This document shows positions 17,370 through 26,542 of a DNA stretch of 64,000 nt, in pieces. Below the pieces are notes generated by a model that was given only the letters and a program-made list of their open reading frames with translations, had not been told where the DNA came from and ran no database searches. Position numbers and translations under genes: made by a program. Every line of letters begins with the position of its first letter. Within the stretch, counting starts at the first letter, position 1. Source of the DNA: Ga0077530 sp035565975 (GTDB lineage Bacteria; Pseudomonadota; Alphaproteobacteria; Rhizobiales; Hyphomicrobiaceae); contig DATMRT010000006.1 in the NCBI GenBank assembly GCA_035565975.1, positions 1 through 64,000 of the forward strand, written 5' to 3'.

Positions 17370-18473
17370 CTACCGTCGATCACCCACGGCAAGCCGCCGC
17401 TCGATGAAGAGCGAGTAGCGCGACATGCCGAAGCAGAAGATCCAGAAGATCAACCCCGCGAACGCGTAGCCGGTCATGGCGGTCGCGTGCGAGAACCATT
17501 TCGCGTCCGTCTGGTTGAGCTGCACGATGCCGAGCAGGTCGAAGATGCCGATGATGAGGACGAGGCTCGTGTCCTTGAAAAGACTGATGAACGAATTGAC
17601 GATGCCGGGGATGACGAGCTTCAGCGCCTGGGGCAGGACGATGAGGCCCATCTTCTGCGCGTAGGTGAGGCCAAGGGCGTCGGCCGCCTCGAACTGGCCG
17701 CGCGGGATCGCCTGCAGGCCGCCGCGGATCACCTCGGCGAGATAGGCGGCGGCGAACAGCGCGACCATGATGAGCGCGCGCAGCAGCTTGTCGATCGTCA
17801 TGCCCTCGGGAAGGAAGAGCGGCAGCATCACCGAGGCCATGAACAGCACGGTGATGAGCGGCACGCCGCGCACAAGCTCGATAAAGCCGACCGATACCCA
17901 TCGCACGATTGGCATGCGCGATCGCCGCCCGAGAGCCAGCATGATGCCAAGCGGGAAAGCGCCGGCGATGCCGACGCTCGCGACGACGAGCGTCACGAGG
18001 AGGCCGCCCCACAGTTCCGTCGGCACATGGGGGAGGCCGAAATAGCCGCCCGAGAGCAGAAGGAACGCGGCGATGGGAAAGACGACGATCATATAGATCG
18101 TGTTGACGAGCTTGCCCGGCACGCGCGGGATCATCAGCGGCACGAGACCGATGAGCGCGAGCACGTACGTCAGGTCGACGCGCCAGCGCTGAGGTTCCGG
18201 ATAGCGCCCGTACATGAACTGGCTGAACTTCGCCTGGATGAAGGGCCAGCACGCCCCGGCGCCCTCGCGCGAGCACGCCTTGCCGTCCTCGCCCTCCCAG
18301 GTCGCATTCAGAAAAGCCCAGTTCACAACGCCGCTCACGACCGTCCAGATCAGCCAGAGGGCGATGAGGGTGAGGATGGCGTTCGTCGGGCTCGAGAAGA
18401 GATTCCTGCGCAACCAAGCGAAGGGGCCGACTTCGCTACGGGGAGGGCGCATATCTGCGGTCGTGCTCGTCAT
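17370..18473 (-). CDS. aapM: Polar amino-acid ABC transporter permease, AapM type
   Basis: A 367-aa inner-membrane permease with about eight hydrophobic segments. The C-terminal BPD_transp_1 domain carries the EAA-like loop EAADALGLTYAQKMGLIVLPQALK, preceded by FAAAYLAEVIRGGLQAI and followed by NSFISLFKDTSLVLIIG. This is typical of the AapM/BztC/YhdY subfamily. It is the last gene of the P-J-Q-M cluster and starts about 10 bp after aapQ. It pairs with AapQ to form the channel for general L-amino-acid uptake. Confidence 0.92.
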   Translation of the reverse strand: MTSTTADMRPPRSEVGPFAWLRRNLFSSPTNAILTLIALWLIWTVVSGVVNWAFLNATWEGEDGKACSREGAGACWPFIQAKFSQFMYGRYPEPQRWRVDLTYVLALIGLVPLMIPRVPGKLVNTIYMIVVFPIAAFLLLSGGYFGLPHVPTELWGGLLVTLVVASVGIAGAFPLGIMLALGRRSRMPIVRWVSVGFIELVRGVPLITVLFMASVMLPLFLPEGMTIDKLLRALIMVALFAAAYLAEVIRGGLQAIPRGQFEAADALGLTYAQKMGLIVLPQALKLVIPGIVNSFISLFKDTSLVLIIGIFDLLGIVQLNQTDAKWFSHATAMTGYAFAGLIFWIFCFGMSRYSLFIERRLAVGDRR

Positions 18474-18482
18474 GGCGGTCCC

Positions 18483-19688
18483 CTATCTCTCGACGAGCGC
18501 GATGTGCTTATTGAACCAGTTCATGAACGCCGACGTGATGAGGCTGATCGTCAGGAACACGAGCATGGTCAGCAGGATGACTTCTACCGCCTGGCCGGTC
18601 TGATTGAGCACGGTGCCGGTAAAGACGCTGACGAAATCGGGATAGCCGATCGCGACCGCGAGCGAGGAGTTCTTCGTCAGGTTGAGGTACTGGCTGGTCA
18701 GCGGCGGGATGATGATGCGCAGCGCCTGCGGGAGAATGACGAGGCGCATGGTGAGGCCGCTCGAGAGGCCGAGCGCGTTCGCCGCTTCGCGCTGGCCACG
18801 CGGTACGCCCGCGATGCCGGCGCGTACGATCTCGGCAATGAAGCTCGCGGTGTAGGTGGAGAGACCGACAAGCAGCGCCATGAGCTCGGGCAGCACGGTG
18901 ATACCGCCCTGGAAGTTGAAGCCGCGCAGCACCGGATACTCGAAGCTCAGCGGCTGACCGAGCACGATGTACACAGCGCCCGGCAGCAGCAGGACGAGCG
19001 CGAGCGTGGTCCACAGCACAGGGAAGCGTTCGCCCGTCGCGCGCTGGCGCCGACCGGCCCAGATCGCAATGGCGATCGACAGCACGATGCCGATGGTGAG
19101 CGCGATCAGGACGGCGTTGAAACCCGGCTCCGGTATCGGCGCCGGCAGATAGAGCCCACGCACGTTGAGCGAGGCCCCGAGGGGCAGAGCAATGCTCTGG
19201 CGGGGGTTCGGCAGGTTTTTGAGGACGGCGAAGTACCAGAAGAAGAGCTGCAACAGAAGCGGCACATTGCGCAGGATCTCGACGTAGGCGCCGCAGATGC
19301 GCGCGATCAGCCAATTCGACGAGAGGCGTCCGATGCCGACCAGAAATCCGAGAACGGTCGCGAACACGATGCCGAGCGCGGCGACCAGCAGCGTATTGAG
19401 GAGTCCGGCCCAGAAGGCCTGTCCGTAGGTCGACTGGTTCGAGTAGGGGATGAGTGATTGTGCGATGTCGAAGCCCGAGGTCCGGTTCCAGAAGCCGAAG
19501 CCTGAGGCGATGTTCTGCCGCGCGAGGTTGTCGGCGACGTTATGGGCGATCGTCCAGAAGCCGAAGATGAGGCAGGCGATGAGTAGGATCTGGTAGACGG
19601 CCTGACGGAACTCGGGCCGATAGAGCAGGTTCGCCTTGGTGGGCGGGCCAATAGGCCCAGGCGCCGGCCTGTTCGTTGTTGCCGTCAT
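18483..19688 (-). CDS. aapQ: Polar amino-acid ABC transporter permease, AapQ type
   Basis: A 401-aa permease of the AapQ/BztB/YhdX subfamily. It has an early membrane segment, the family motif LIPYSNQSTYGQAFWAGLLN, a large internal loop between helices, and the loop EAANALGLSSGLTMRLVILPQALR with LTKNSSLAVAIGYPDFVSV behind it. The ATG at 19688 is preceded by AGGGAG; an upstream in-frame start at 19745 is less well supported. It lies between aapJ and aapM. Confidence 0.93.
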   Translation of the reverse strand: MTATTNRPAPGPIGPPTKANLLYRPEFRQAVYQILLIACLIFGFWTIAHNVADNLARQNIASGFGFWNRTSGFDIAQSLIPYSNQSTYGQAFWAGLLNTLLVAALGIVFATVLGFLVGIGRLSSNWLIARICGAYVEILRNVPLLLQLFFWYFAVLKNLPNPRQSIALPLGASLNVRGLYLPAPIPEPGFNAVLIALTIGIVLSIAIAIWAGRRQRATGERFPVLWTTLALVLLLPGAVYIVLGQPLSFEYPVLRGFNFQGGITVLPELMALLVGLSTYTASFIAEIVRAGIAGVPRGQREAANALGLSSGLTMRLVILPQALRIIIPPLTSQYLNLTKNSSLAVAIGYPDFVSVFTGTVLNQTGQAVEVILLTMLVFLTISLITSAFMNWFNKHIALVER

Positions 19689-19766
19689 GTCGGCAGAGCT
19701 CCCTCGCCGGATGGAAGGCGCCGGTGCGTGCAGATATGCACGCACCGGAACGTTCGATCGTGCTCT

Positions 19767-20786
19767 TCAGCGGACCGGCGGTGCGTACTGCAGACCACCC
19801 TTGGTCCAGAGGTTGTTCAGGCCGCGGGCAATATTGATGCGTGAGCCGGAGCCCACGTTCTTGTCGAAAATCTCGCCGTAGTTTCCGACCTGCTTGATGA
19901 TCTGATAAGCCCAGTCTCCGCCGAGGCCGATGCCCTTGCCGAACTCACCCTCCTTGCCGAGGATGCGACGGATATCGGGGTTCGTCGAATTCATCATCTG
20001 GTCGACGTTGGCTTTCGTGAGGCCGGCCTCTTCCGCGTTCAGTAGCGCGAAATGCACCCACCGCACGATCGTGAACCATTGGCTGTCGCCCTGGCGCACT
20101 GACGGGCCGAGTGGCTCCTTCGAGATGATCTCGGGCAGCACGATATGCTCGTCGGGATTCTGCATCTGCAGCCGCTGGGCGTAAAGCCCCGAGGCGTCGG
20201 TGGTGTATGCGTCGCAGCGACCGGCCTGATATGCGGCAATGGCTTCGTCGGCCTTCTCGAAGACAACCGGCTTGTACTCGATTTTGTTCACGCGGAAGAA
20301 GTCCGCCAGATTGAGCTCGGTCGTCGTGCCGGTCTGCACGCAGACGGAAGCGCCGTTGAGTTCCTTGGCGCTCTTCACGCCGAGTGATTTCTTCACGATC
20401 AGGCCCTGGCCGTCGTAGTAGTTGACGCCGACGAAGCTCAGGCCGAGCGAGCTGTCGCGGCCCATGGTCCAGGTCGTATTGCGGTTGAGCACGTCGATCT
20501 CGCCCGATTGCAGGGCCGTGAAGCGCTCCTTGGCCGTCGTCGGCACGAACCGCACCTTGCTCGCGTCACCGAGCACCGCCGCGGCGATGGCGCGGCAGTA
20601 ATCGACGTCGAGGCCTGTCCAGTTGCCCTTGTCGTCAGGCGCGGAGAAGCCGGCAAGGCCGACGTTCACGCCGCATGAGAGCTGGCCCTGCTTCTTGACC
20701 TTGTCGAGTGTCTGGGCGCTTGCCACACCGGTCGTGCCGAGAGCAATAGCGGCGGCCGTTGCGAGTAGCCTGGTCGCTCGTTTCAT
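19767..20786 (-). CDS. aapJ: Amino-acid ABC transporter substrate-binding protein, AapJ type
   Basis: A 339-aa periplasmic binding protein with a signal peptide (about 1-24, ending GVASAQ). The mature protein starts TLDKVKKQGQLSCGVNVG, as in AapJ/BztA, and includes GLDVDYCRAIAAAVLGDASK, FVPTTAKERFTALQSGEIDV and GGDWAYQIIKQVGNYGEIFD. The family binds a broad range of L-amino acids, including Glu, Asp, Gln and Asn. The ATG at 20786 follows AAGGGAAA. It sits between the ATPase and the two permeases. Confidence 0.95.
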   Translation of the reverse strand: MKRATRLLATAAAIALGTTGVASAQTLDKVKKQGQLSCGVNVGLAGFSAPDDKGNWTGLDVDYCRAIAAAVLGDASKVRFVPTTAKERFTALQSGEIDVLNRNTTWTMGRDSSLGLSFVGVNYYDGQGLIVKKSLGVKSAKELNGASVCVQTGTTTELNLADFFRVNKIEYKPVVFEKADEAIAAYQAGRCDAYTTDASGLYAQRLQMQNPDEHIVLPEIISKEPLGPSVRQGDSQWFTIVRWVHFALLNAEEAGLTKANVDQMMNSTNPDIRRILGKEGEFGKGIGLGGDWAYQIIKQVGNYGEIFDKNVGSGSRINIARGLNNLWTKGGLQYAPPVR

Positions 20787-20861
20787 GTGGTTTCCCTTTT
20801 CCATTTTGGTCGTGGCTTCGATGCTGCCGGGCACCGGCAGGGCACGATGCGGAAGGCCGCA

Positions 20862-21647
20862 TCAGTGGTTGAGGATCTGGCTCAGGAAGTGCTTCGTGCG
20901 ATCGGACTTGGGATTGGCGAAGAATTCCTCGGGCGGTGCCATCTCGACGATCTCGCCGCGGTCCATGAAGATCACACGATCGGCGACCGAGCGCGCGAAG
21001 GCCATTTCGTGCGTGACACACATCATCGTCATGCCCGAGTTCGCGAGCTCGATCATGACGTCGAGCACCTCCTTGATCATCTCGGGATCGAGGGCCGACG
21101 TCGGCTCGTCGAAGAGCATGATGTTCGGGTTCATGCAGAGCGCGCGCGCAATGGCAACGCGCTGCTGCTGGCCGCCGGAGAGCTGCCCGGGATACTTCAG
21201 CGCCTGCTCGGGGATCTTGACGCGCTCGAGGTACATGCGCGCGGTTTTCTCGGCCTCGGCGCGGGATTTTTTCTTCACCCAGACGGGTGCGAGACAGAGA
21301 TTGTCGAGGATCGTGAGGTGGGGGAAGAGATTGAAAGACTGGAAGACCATGCCGACTTCGGCGCGGATCCGGTCGATGTTCCTGAGGTCGTTGGTGAGCT
21401 CTGTGCCGTCGACGATGATCTGACCCTGCTGGTGCTCTTCGAGCCGGTTGATGCAGCGGATCAGAGTCGACTTGCCGGAGCCCGAGGGTCCGCAGATGAC
21501 GATCTTCTCGCCATCCTTGACGGTAAGATTGATGTCCCTCAGGACATGAAACTCGCCGTACCATTTGTGTACGCCACTCAGCACGATCGCGCCGGCCGCG
21601 CCATGAGCACGGCGGGCTTGTTGCCGGCTGACATCAGCCATGGCCAC
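20862..21647 (-). CDS. aapP: Amino-acid ABC transporter ATP-binding protein, AapP type
   Basis: A 261-aa ATPase with Walker A GPSGSGKSTLIRCINRLEE, the Q-loop MVFQSFNLFPHLT, signature LSGGQQQRVAIARAL, Walker B NIMLFDEPTSALDPE and H-loop VTHEMAFARSVADR. It matches the GlnQ/AapP family. It is the first gene of the cluster, whereas the usual order in rhizobia is J-Q-M-P. The first 20 residues before the ATPase fold are Ala/Arg-rich, so a slightly later start is possible. Confidence 0.94.
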   Translation of the reverse strand: MAMADVSRQQARRAHGAAGAIVLSGVHKWYGEFHVLRDINLTVKDGEKIVICGPSGSGKSTLIRCINRLEEHQQGQIIVDGTELTNDLRNIDRIRAEVGMVFQSFNLFPHLTILDNLCLAPVWVKKKSRAEAEKTARMYLERVKIPEQALKYPGQLSGGQQQRVAIARALCMNPNIMLFDEPTSALDPEMIKEVLDVMIELANSGMTMMCVTHEMAFARSVADRVIFMDRGEIVEMAPPEEFFANPKSDRTKHFLSQILNH

Positions 21648-21761
21648 TCCCTACGCCACCTGTTGTCCGGGTGCGGCCTGTGAACGGATCGCCGACCGGT
21701 TTCTCTTCACTGATCCAAGTATGACGGAAGATTGTCGGCGAAGCAACGCGCTGCGCTTGAC

Positions 21762-21780
21762 CACTATTCTGGCAATAGTG
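21762..21780. promoter_or_regulatory. Inverted repeat upstream of aapP
   Basis: A 7-bp inverted repeat CACTATT / AATAGTG with a 5-nt spacer lies about 115-135 bp upstream of the aapP start and downstream of the YnfA-like gene. It could be an operator or part of a weak hairpin. Only the symmetry is seen. Confidence 0.25.
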
Positions 21781-21827
21781 CCCGGACTTGCGGCGATAAG
21801 GGCGTTCTTCTTCCGAGCACTACGACT

Positions 21828-22154
21828 TTATGCTGAGCGGGGCATGTAGAGAATGATGAGAGCGCCTGCGATCGCAACCCCCGCACCTGTCAGATCCCAA
21901 CGATCCGGCGGCCGACCCTCGACTGTCCACAACCACGCGAGGGAGGCTGCGATATAGATGCCGCCGTAAACGGCATAGGCGCGCCCGGCGAAGTCGACGT
22001 CGACGCGCGTCAGCAGCCAGCCGAAGAGCGCGAGCGACAGGAGGCCGGGCGCCAGCCACCACGTCGAAGCGCCATTGCGCACGACGGCCCAGAAAGCGAA
22101 GCATCCGGCGATCTCGGCTACGGCTGCGGCGCAATAGAGTGCGAGGGTGGTCAT
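21828..22154 (-). CDS. YnfA/UPF0060 family membrane protein
   Basis: A 108-aa protein with four transmembrane helices. The order and motifs are those of the YnfA family: an opening AEIAGCFAFW segment, a GRAYAVYGGIYIAASLAWLW block and a C-terminal DRWDLTGAGVAIAGALIIL helix. The family resembles small multidrug-resistance exporters, although the substrate is not established. The start is ATG 22154. It is a single gene on the minus strand, upstream of aapP. Confidence 0.92.
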   Translation of the reverse strand: MTTLALYCAAAVAEIAGCFAFWAVVRNGASTWWLAPGLLSLALFGWLLTRVDVDFAGRAYAVYGGIYIAASLAWLWTVEGRPPDRWDLTGAGVAIAGALIILYMPRSA

Positions 22155-22452
22155 GGTCGTCCGGCGTTCCCAGAAAATCGTTGAAAGCAAAGGCCTTCGC
22201 GGATCGTTAACGATGTGTTGCCGGTAGGCAACGATATGGCCGTCCTACGCCACCATAGAGCCACAAAGTCACGACACCGTCATCCTGGCCACTCGCTGAA
22301 TCATTTCGTCCCAAGCTTTTGATCAGAAGCACGTCGGGGGACGTGCCATTTAGATGGGTGGCGCCGGGTCGCTCCCGCGTCTTCGTGTGAGAGCGACGGG
22401 TGCGGATCAGATGCGGTCGCCTGTGGGGTGCGAGGCCAATTATGGCTCGCCC

Positions 22453-23505
22453 ATGCCGGCGGAAAGGTTGCAGTTGTCTCTCGAGCTGAGATCTCGTCGG
22501 GTAAGGGCATGGATGGGCGCCATCGGAGGCGCCCTTGCTGTCCTTTCGGCCATGCCGAGCGCCGCGCCCGCGCAGACGCAGGAGACGCCGGGGGTGACGT
22601 TCGTCAGTCCCGATGCGGCGCTCGAGCAGGGAATCAACGCCTATCGCGGCGGCTATATCGAATTCGCCATTCCGGCCTTGCGCTTTGCTGCCGGACACGG
22701 CGAGTTCATCGCGCAATATCTGCTCGCCGCCATTCTCGCCGACAATGCCAGTCCGCACACGAATCACGCCGAGGCTTTCCGCCTGCTGCGCCAGATCGTC
22801 GTCAACAACGTGAACATCGACCCCGACGACGACCCGCGCGCGCCCTATGTCTCGAAGGCGCTTCTGACTTTCGGCGAGTACCTGAACCGCGGCGTGCCCG
22901 AGCTGAACATGGCTGCGAATCCCGCCATGGCGCTGCGTTACATCGAACACGCCGCCAAGTTCTTCGGCAATCGCGATGCCCAGTTCCTGCTTGCGAAGAT
23001 GCTGATCAGTGGCGAGGGCGGCCGGAAGGATACGGCTCTGGCCCTGCACTTCCTCTCGACGCTCGTGCAGGGAGGTCATGCGGGGGCACAGGCCTTTCTG
23101 GCGGACCAGTACTGGCGCGGCCAGCTCGTCGAGAAGGATGAGGCGCGCGCGCTGGCGCTCGCCGAGCTTGCCGTTCGCGGCGCCGCGCCCACGGATTACC
23201 TCTGGATCGATGAGGTCTATCAGAACATCTACTGCAACATGAACGAGCCGCGCCGTCGCGAGGCGCGCCCGCTCGTCCAGCGCTGGGGACAGTTCTTCGA
23301 CTTCCGCGTGTTCCGCAAGTCGGAGACGAGCGGCCCCGAGATCGTCCCGACGCGCACGTGCGAGGACGGCAAGCCCGTGCCGCTGCTTGAGGAGCTCAGG
23401 GGACCGGGCAATCTGCTGCCGCCGGACGGGGCGGTTGCTGCAACCCCGGCCAAGCCCGACGTAGACCAGAATGCCGTGCGGGGTGTCGGCGCTCCCGGCC
23501 GCTGA
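22453..23505 (+). CDS. ExoR-like periplasmic Sel1-repeat protein
   Basis: A 350-aa protein with an Arg-rich n-region and a hydrophobic segment ending SAAPAQ (signal peptide). The body is made of Sel1/TPR-like helical repeats, such as YIEFAIPALRFAAGHGEF, ALRYIEHAAKFFGNRDAQFL and ALHFLSTLVQGGHAGAQAFL. The DPDDDPRAPYVSKALLTFG segment resembles ExoR, the periplasmic inhibitor of ExoS in rhizobia. It is longer than ExoR, with a cysteine-containing C-terminal extension. No ExoS/ChvI genes are adjacent, so a regulatory role is inference. ATG 22513 is an alternative start with a better Shine-Dalgarno but a poorer signal peptide. Confidence 0.72.
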   Translation: MPAERLQLSLELRSRRVRAWMGAIGGALAVLSAMPSAAPAQTQETPGVTFVSPDAALEQGINAYRGGYIEFAIPALRFAAGHGEFIAQYLLAAILADNASPHTNHAEAFRLLRQIVVNNVNIDPDDDPRAPYVSKALLTFGEYLNRGVPELNMAANPAMALRYIEHAAKFFGNRDAQFLLAKMLISGEGGRKDTALALHFLSTLVQGGHAGAQAFLADQYWRGQLVEKDEARALALAELAVRGAAPTDYLWIDEVYQNIYCNMNEPRRREARPLVQRWGQFFDFRVFRKSETSGPEIVPTRTCEDGKPVPLLEELRGPGNLLPPDGAVAATPAKPDVDQNAVRGVGAPGR

Positions 23506-23516
23506 GGCGGCTGAGG

Positions 23517-24299
23517 CTACGCTGCGAGCTCTACCCAAGCGGGGACGTGGTCGGACGGTTTCTCCCATCCGCGCGTGAAGCGGTCGATGCCGGCGGCGCG
23601 CAGCCGGTCGGCGGCTTGCGGCGAGAGCATCAGGTGATCAATGCGGATGCCATCGTCCTTCTGCCATGCGCCAGCCTGATAATCCCAGAAAGTGTACGCG
23701 CCGGGGCCTGGATGGCAGGCACGAACCGCATCGGTCAGACCGAGCCCGGCGAGGCGGCGGAATGCCGCCCGCGTTTCGGGCTGGAAGAGCGCATCGCCCG
23801 TCCAGGCTTCGGGACGGCGTGCGTCGGCCGGTGTCGGGATGACATTGTAATCGCCGGCAAGCACAAGCGGCTCCTCGAGGGCAAGCCGTGTGCGGACGTA
23901 GGTCTCGAAGGCGGACATCCAGGCAAGCTTGTAGGCGAACTTCTCGGTGCCGATCGGATTCCCGTTCGGCAGGTAGAGACAACCCACGCGGCAGATGCCG
24001 GCGTCGCCCGTGACGACTGCTTCGATATAGCGGGCCTGCCCCGTGTCCGGCTCGCCGGCAAAGCCGGTGGTCACATCCTCGATCGGGAGGCGCGAGAGAA
24101 GGGCGACGCCGTTGAAACCCTTCTGGCCGTGGACGGCGCACTGATAGCCTGCTTCGGCGAGACGATCGGCCGGGAAGCCTTCGGTCACGCTCTTGATCTC
24201 CTGGAGGCACGCGACGTCAGGCTCGGTCTCACGCAGCCACGTCAGCAGGCTCTCCAGGCGGGCCTTGACGCCGTTGATGTTCCAGGTCGCGATCCGCAT
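23517..24299 (-). CDS. xth: Exodeoxyribonuclease III
   Basis: Exonuclease III/AP endonuclease acts in base-excision repair. The 260-aa protein has the EEP fold hallmarks: MRIATWNINGVKARL, CLQEIKS with the metal-binding Glu, NGVALLSRLP, the LAGDYNVIPTPAD catalytic block, the YTFWDYQAGAW motif and the terminal WEKPSDHVPAWVEL with the catalytic Asp-His. It converges with the ExoR-like gene with only about 10 bp between the stops, so no separate terminator fits. Confidence 0.96.
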   Translation of the reverse strand: MRIATWNINGVKARLESLLTWLRETEPDVACLQEIKSVTEGFPADRLAEAGYQCAVHGQKGFNGVALLSRLPIEDVTTGFAGEPDTGQARYIEAVVTGDAGICRVGCLYLPNGNPIGTEKFAYKLAWMSAFETYVRTRLALEEPLVLAGDYNVIPTPADARRPEAWTGDALFQPETRAAFRRLAGLGLTDAVRACHPGPGAYTFWDYQAGAWQKDDGIRIDHLMLSPQAADRLRAAGIDRFTRGWEKPSDHVPAWVELAA

Positions 24300-24450
24300 G
24301 CCTCTTCCCCCGCTTCGATATGCTCGTTGGCCGGCCGGGAGCGTCCCGACAGCGCGTAACCTTCCATTTACCGTGCGCGGCTAGAATAGGCGCCTGCTCA
24401 AGTGTCCGCAGGCCGTTCTCGCACTCGACGATCGAACATCGGGGCCGCAC

Positions 24451-24822
24451 GTGACGATTTCATACTACGGCGACGAATCCCGCGCACCCATCACGCCATC
24501 AGGAACCATGACCTTCCTGATGCTGGCCAATGCGGTCGTCGCCATGACCGTGCTCTTCGCGTGGACCGCCGTCTCGCTCTACATCGTGGAGCCGATCGCC
24601 TGGGCCACTTGGATGCCCGTCCGCCGCGGCACGACATTCGAGGACCTCTTCGAGTATCCGTTCGTGATGCTCTGGTTCATGCCGGCGGCCGGCATTTTCG
24701 GCGCCTGGCTCGCACTCAAGATCGGCCGGCGCGCGCTCGCCATAAGCTGCGTCACGCTCCCGCTCGGGCTCCTCGGCCTGATATTTGGCTGGTACTACCT
24801 CGCCCCGGCGGCCTATCTCTGA
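24451..24822 (+). CDS. Hypothetical three-helix membrane protein
   Basis: A 123-aa protein starting at GTG 24451. Three hydrophobic segments are visible, at about 20-48, 70-88 and 95-118, with a charged loop MPVRRGTTFEDLFEYP between the first two. I do not recognise the family. It lies between xth (divergent) and trpE (same strand, 126 bp downstream). There is no evidence that it is a Trp leader, since it has no tandem Trp codons. Confidence 0.65.
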   Translation: MTISYYGDESRAPITPSGTMTFLMLANAVVAMTVLFAWTAVSLYIVEPIAWATWMPVRRGTTFEDLFEYPFVMLWFMPAAGIFGAWLALKIGRRALAISCVTLPLGLLGLIFGWYYLAPAAYL

Positions 24823-24948
24823 TCGTCGCCCGCGTGGCGTGAGCGTGGAAGGCGGAGCCTTACGCCGCGGCGCAAGTGCTTCCCTCAGGAACGTTCTCCT
24901 ACTAGGTTGCCCCCGACCGTGCACTTTGCCACCGGGGAACCAATCTCG

Positions 24949-26493
24949 ATGTCGTCCGCCCCTGCCCCTCTTGTCGAGGTCGAGCCGCCGCTCGATCCCT
25001 TTTCGGCCACCTATCGGCAGGGCCGCGCGCAACTCGTGTGGACGCGGCTCGTCGCCGACCTCGAGACGCCCGTTTCGGCCATGCTCAAGCTCGCTGACGG
25101 TCGTCCGCTGAGCTTCCTGCTCGAATCCGTTGAAGGCGGCGAGGTGCGCGGCCGCTACTCCATCATCGGGCTCGAGCCGGACACCGTCTGGCGCGCTTTC
25201 GGCGACCGCGCGGAGATAAACCGGTCGCCGCGGGAGACGCCCGACACCTTCGAACCCGAGCCGGCGCCGACGCTCACCTCGCTCCGCGCGCTGCTCGAAC
25301 GCTCGCGCATCGAGACACCGCCCGGCCTGCCGCCCATGGCCGCGGGTGTGTTCGGCTATTTCGGCTACGACAACGTGCGTCTCATCGAGCGCCTGCCGAA
25401 CGTGCCGCCGGACAAGCTCGGCGTGCCAGACGCCATTCTCGTGCGGCCGACCGTGATGGTCATCTTCGACGCCGTGAAGGACGAGATGACGCTCGTCACG
25501 CCGGTCTATCCGGAAAAGCGGGGCGATCCGGCAAAGGCCTACGAGGCCGCGCGCCACCGCCTTTCCGATGTGGTCGCCGGCCTCGACGCGCCTCTCCCGC
25601 ATCATGCGCTCGCGGGCTTCGATCCGCTCGAGGCGCCGGCGCCCGTGTCCAACACGACGCCGGGCGAATACCGGATGATGGTCGCGCGCTGCAAGGAGTA
25701 CATCGCGGCTGGCGATGCCTTCCAGATCGTCGTCTCGCAGCGTTTCTCCGCACCATTCACGCTGCCGCCCTTCGCGCTCTACCGGGCTCTGCGGCGCACG
25801 AACCCCTCGCCGTTCCTCTTCCACCTGGACTTCGGCAATTTCGCCCTCGTCGGCTCGTCGCCGGAAATCCTCGTGCGCGTGCGCGACGGCCGTGTCACGC
25901 TGCGCCCGCTCGCTGGCACCCGCCGGCGCGGCGCCACGCCCGAGGAGGATGCGGCTCTCGAACGCGAGCTCGTCAACGATCCCAAGGAGCGCGCCGAGCA
26001 TCTCATGCTGCTCGATCTCGGCCGCAACGATGTCGGCCGTGTCGCGAAGATCGGCTCGGTCTCGGTCGCCTCGAGCTTCGATGTCGAGCGCTACAGCCAG
26101 GTCATGCATCTCTCCTCGACGGTGCACGGCGAACTCGATCCCAAGCACGACGCCATCGACGCACTGATGGCGGGGTTCCCGGCTGGAACACTCTCCGGCG
26201 CGCCGAAGGTGCGGGCCATGGAGATCATCGACGAACTGGAGAAGGAGAAGCGCGGGCCCTATGCGGGCTGCGTTGGCTACTTCGCGGCCGACGGTAACAT
26301 GGACACGTGCATCGTGCTCCGCACCGCGATCGTGAAGGATGGCCGCATGTACGTGCAGGCCGGCGCCGGCGTCGTCGCCGACAGTGATCCCGAGGCCGAG
26401 CAGATGGAATGCGTCTACAAGGCCCGCGCGCTCTTTCGCGCCGCCGACGAGGCGATCCGTTTCGCCGAAGCCGCGCGCCGCGGCAACCGCTGA
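24949..26493 (+). CDS. trpE: Anthranilate synthase component I
   Basis: TrpE makes anthranilate from chorismate with ammonia supplied by TrpG, the first step of tryptophan synthesis. The 514-aa protein has the N-terminal VSAMLKLADGRPLSFLLESV region containing the Trp feedback site (LLES), FGYFGYDNVRLIE, and the chorismate-binding block FQIVVSQRFS, RPLAGTRRRG, MLLDLGRNDVGRV and AGTLSGAPKVRAMEII. ATG 24949 has GGGGAA upstream; TTG 24907 would extend it. No trpG, trpD or trpC follows. Confidence 0.95.
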   Translation: MSSAPAPLVEVEPPLDPFSATYRQGRAQLVWTRLVADLETPVSAMLKLADGRPLSFLLESVEGGEVRGRYSIIGLEPDTVWRAFGDRAEINRSPRETPDTFEPEPAPTLTSLRALLERSRIETPPGLPPMAAGVFGYFGYDNVRLIERLPNVPPDKLGVPDAILVRPTVMVIFDAVKDEMTLVTPVYPEKRGDPAKAYEAARHRLSDVVAGLDAPLPHHALAGFDPLEAPAPVSNTTPGEYRMMVARCKEYIAAGDAFQIVVSQRFSAPFTLPPFALYRALRRTNPSPFLFHLDFGNFALVGSSPEILVRVRDGRVTLRPLAGTRRRGATPEEDAALERELVNDPKERAEHLMLLDLGRNDVGRVAKIGSVSVASSFDVERYSQVMHLSSTVHGELDPKHDAIDALMAGFPAGTLSGAPKVRAMEIIDELEKEKRGPYAGCVGYFAADGNMDTCIVLRTAIVKDGRMYVQAGAGVVADSDPEAEQMECVYKARALFRAADEAIRFAEAARRGNR

Positions 26494-26542
26494 CGGCGCC
26501 TAACCCACCCACTTTTGCGATTTTTGCGAGGACAAACGCATC

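Noticed and set aside
17016..19457. 813-codon plus-strand open frame
   Set aside because: It is antisense to both Aap permease genes, has a composition rich in His/Asp/Glu/Arg and no motif; GC-rich codon bias on the true strand opens the opposite frame.
24499..26148. 549-codon minus-strand open frame
   Set aside because: Antisense to trpE with no recognisable domain.
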